Of a stretch of DNA of 64,000 nt, positions 63,352-64,000 are shown in pieces. A model generated the notes under the pieces. The model searched no databases. It saw only the letters and a program-made list of their open reading frames with translations, and was not told where the DNA came from. The DNA is from Sphagnum magellanicum (taxonomy: Eukaryota > Streptophyta > Sphagnopsida > Sphagnales > Sphagnaceae). Each line of letters opens with the position of its first letter. The stretch's first letter is position 1. Location of the stretch: NCBI GenBank assembly GCA_021904315.1, contig CM038923.1:17366038-17430037 (forward strand), given 5' to 3'. The position numbers and the translations under genes are program-made.

Positions 63352-64000
63352 ATGAAATTGTATATCATTGATATTTTAGCAAGAATACTTGGAATAATAA
63401 TACCCCTTTTAATAGGAGTAGCCTTTTTTGTTTTAGTTGAACGTAAAGTAATGGCTTCCATGCAACATAGACAAGGTCCTAATGTAGTGGGATTGTTTGG
63501 ATTGTTACAACCTTTAGCATATGGTTTTAAATTAATGATAAAAAAACCCAATTTACCAAGTAGTGCAAATTTATTTATTATTACAATGGCTCCAATAATT
63601 TATGTTAAGTTTGATTGCTTGGGTTGTTATACCATGTGCCGTGTAAGGTACCTACATCGCTATGGGGCATGTCCCAATGTTTGATCTCTAATCTGCGTCA
63701 ATGGAGTAAATCACCCAGAGGTAGCATTGATGCAATGCATGTAAAAAAACATTTGGGAAATCAAGTCACAAGAAACCCATTTGTAAGAACAACTCAAAAG
63801 ATATTGTTGGGGTTGATAAGGTTAACAAATCTAAATCATGTAACCATCGAACGACAACATTTACCAAGCCAACGGGTAACAACTTAGTCTCATAATCAAT
63901 TCTTTTGATAGGTATAACAAAGGCTGAAGACGAAAAAATACATATATATACTTTTTTTAGGAATATTTTCAATAAGAGAAAATAAAACCATGCGGACATC
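63352..64000 (+). pseudogene. nad1: Mitochondrial nad1 fragment (NUMT): exon start and probable group II intron
   Basis: 63352-63600 reads as the N-terminus of NADH dehydrogenase subunit 1 ([50 protein letters not shown]). After a two-base loss near 63600 the frame continues as [11 protein letters not shown] to about 63634. It then stops matching, at GTGCCGTGTAAGG, which could be a group II intron start. Substitutions at conserved positions (QHRQGP for QRRKGP, PLAYG for PLADG, IKKP for IKEP) and the frameshift show it is not functional. The flanking nuclear-type sequence supports a transferred copy. The right end is outside the window. Confidence 0.85.

Overview
Nuclear DNA of a land plant, most likely a non-seed plant. 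The genes are split by GT-AG introns. Two protein families are typically plant (an isoprenylcysteine-methylesterase-type hydrolase and a GYPPQ/CYSTM protein). A decayed mitochondrial nad1 fragment at the right edge reads like the bryophyte/lycophyte gene and appears to enter a group II intron. The species call is inference. All exon structures were built by hand from splice signals, reading-frame arithmetic and comparison between the paralogous copies inside the window.

Layout. The window is built on a repeated segment of the order: spacer repeat, ALDH3-type aldehyde dehydrogenase, PIF1-type helicase, methylesterase (ICME). Four versions are visible. Unit R (about 37766-56862, plus strand) is complete. 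Unit L1 (about 37388 down to 25060, minus strand) is its inverted partner, with intact ALDH and PIF1 but only the first two ICME exons. Unit L2 (about 25048 down to 10919, minus strand) follows L1 head to tail and stops in the PIF1 5' flank, so only its ALDH remains; a LINE of about 5 kb sits in its upstream repeat. Unit L3 (about 4000 down to the window edge) is an older, diverged ALDH cut by base 1. L1 and R form a large imperfect palindrome centred near 38630.

Between L3 and L2 (4.1-10.9 kb) the DNA is AT-rich, with two tandem repeats and a dead hAT transposase. Right of ICME lie a three-exon CYSTM gene on the minus strand (58970-60422), a MULE-type MITE with a perfect 9-bp target duplication, a foldback hairpin and the nad1 fragment.

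Function. The three complete ALDH genes each encode 475 residues with all catalytic residues. Both PIF1 genes encode 700 residues with all helicase motifs. The duplicated genes therefore look functional, and several transposon insertions can be dated relative to the duplications because paralogous empty sites are present. No operon-like logic links the genes; their adjacency reflects segmental duplication.
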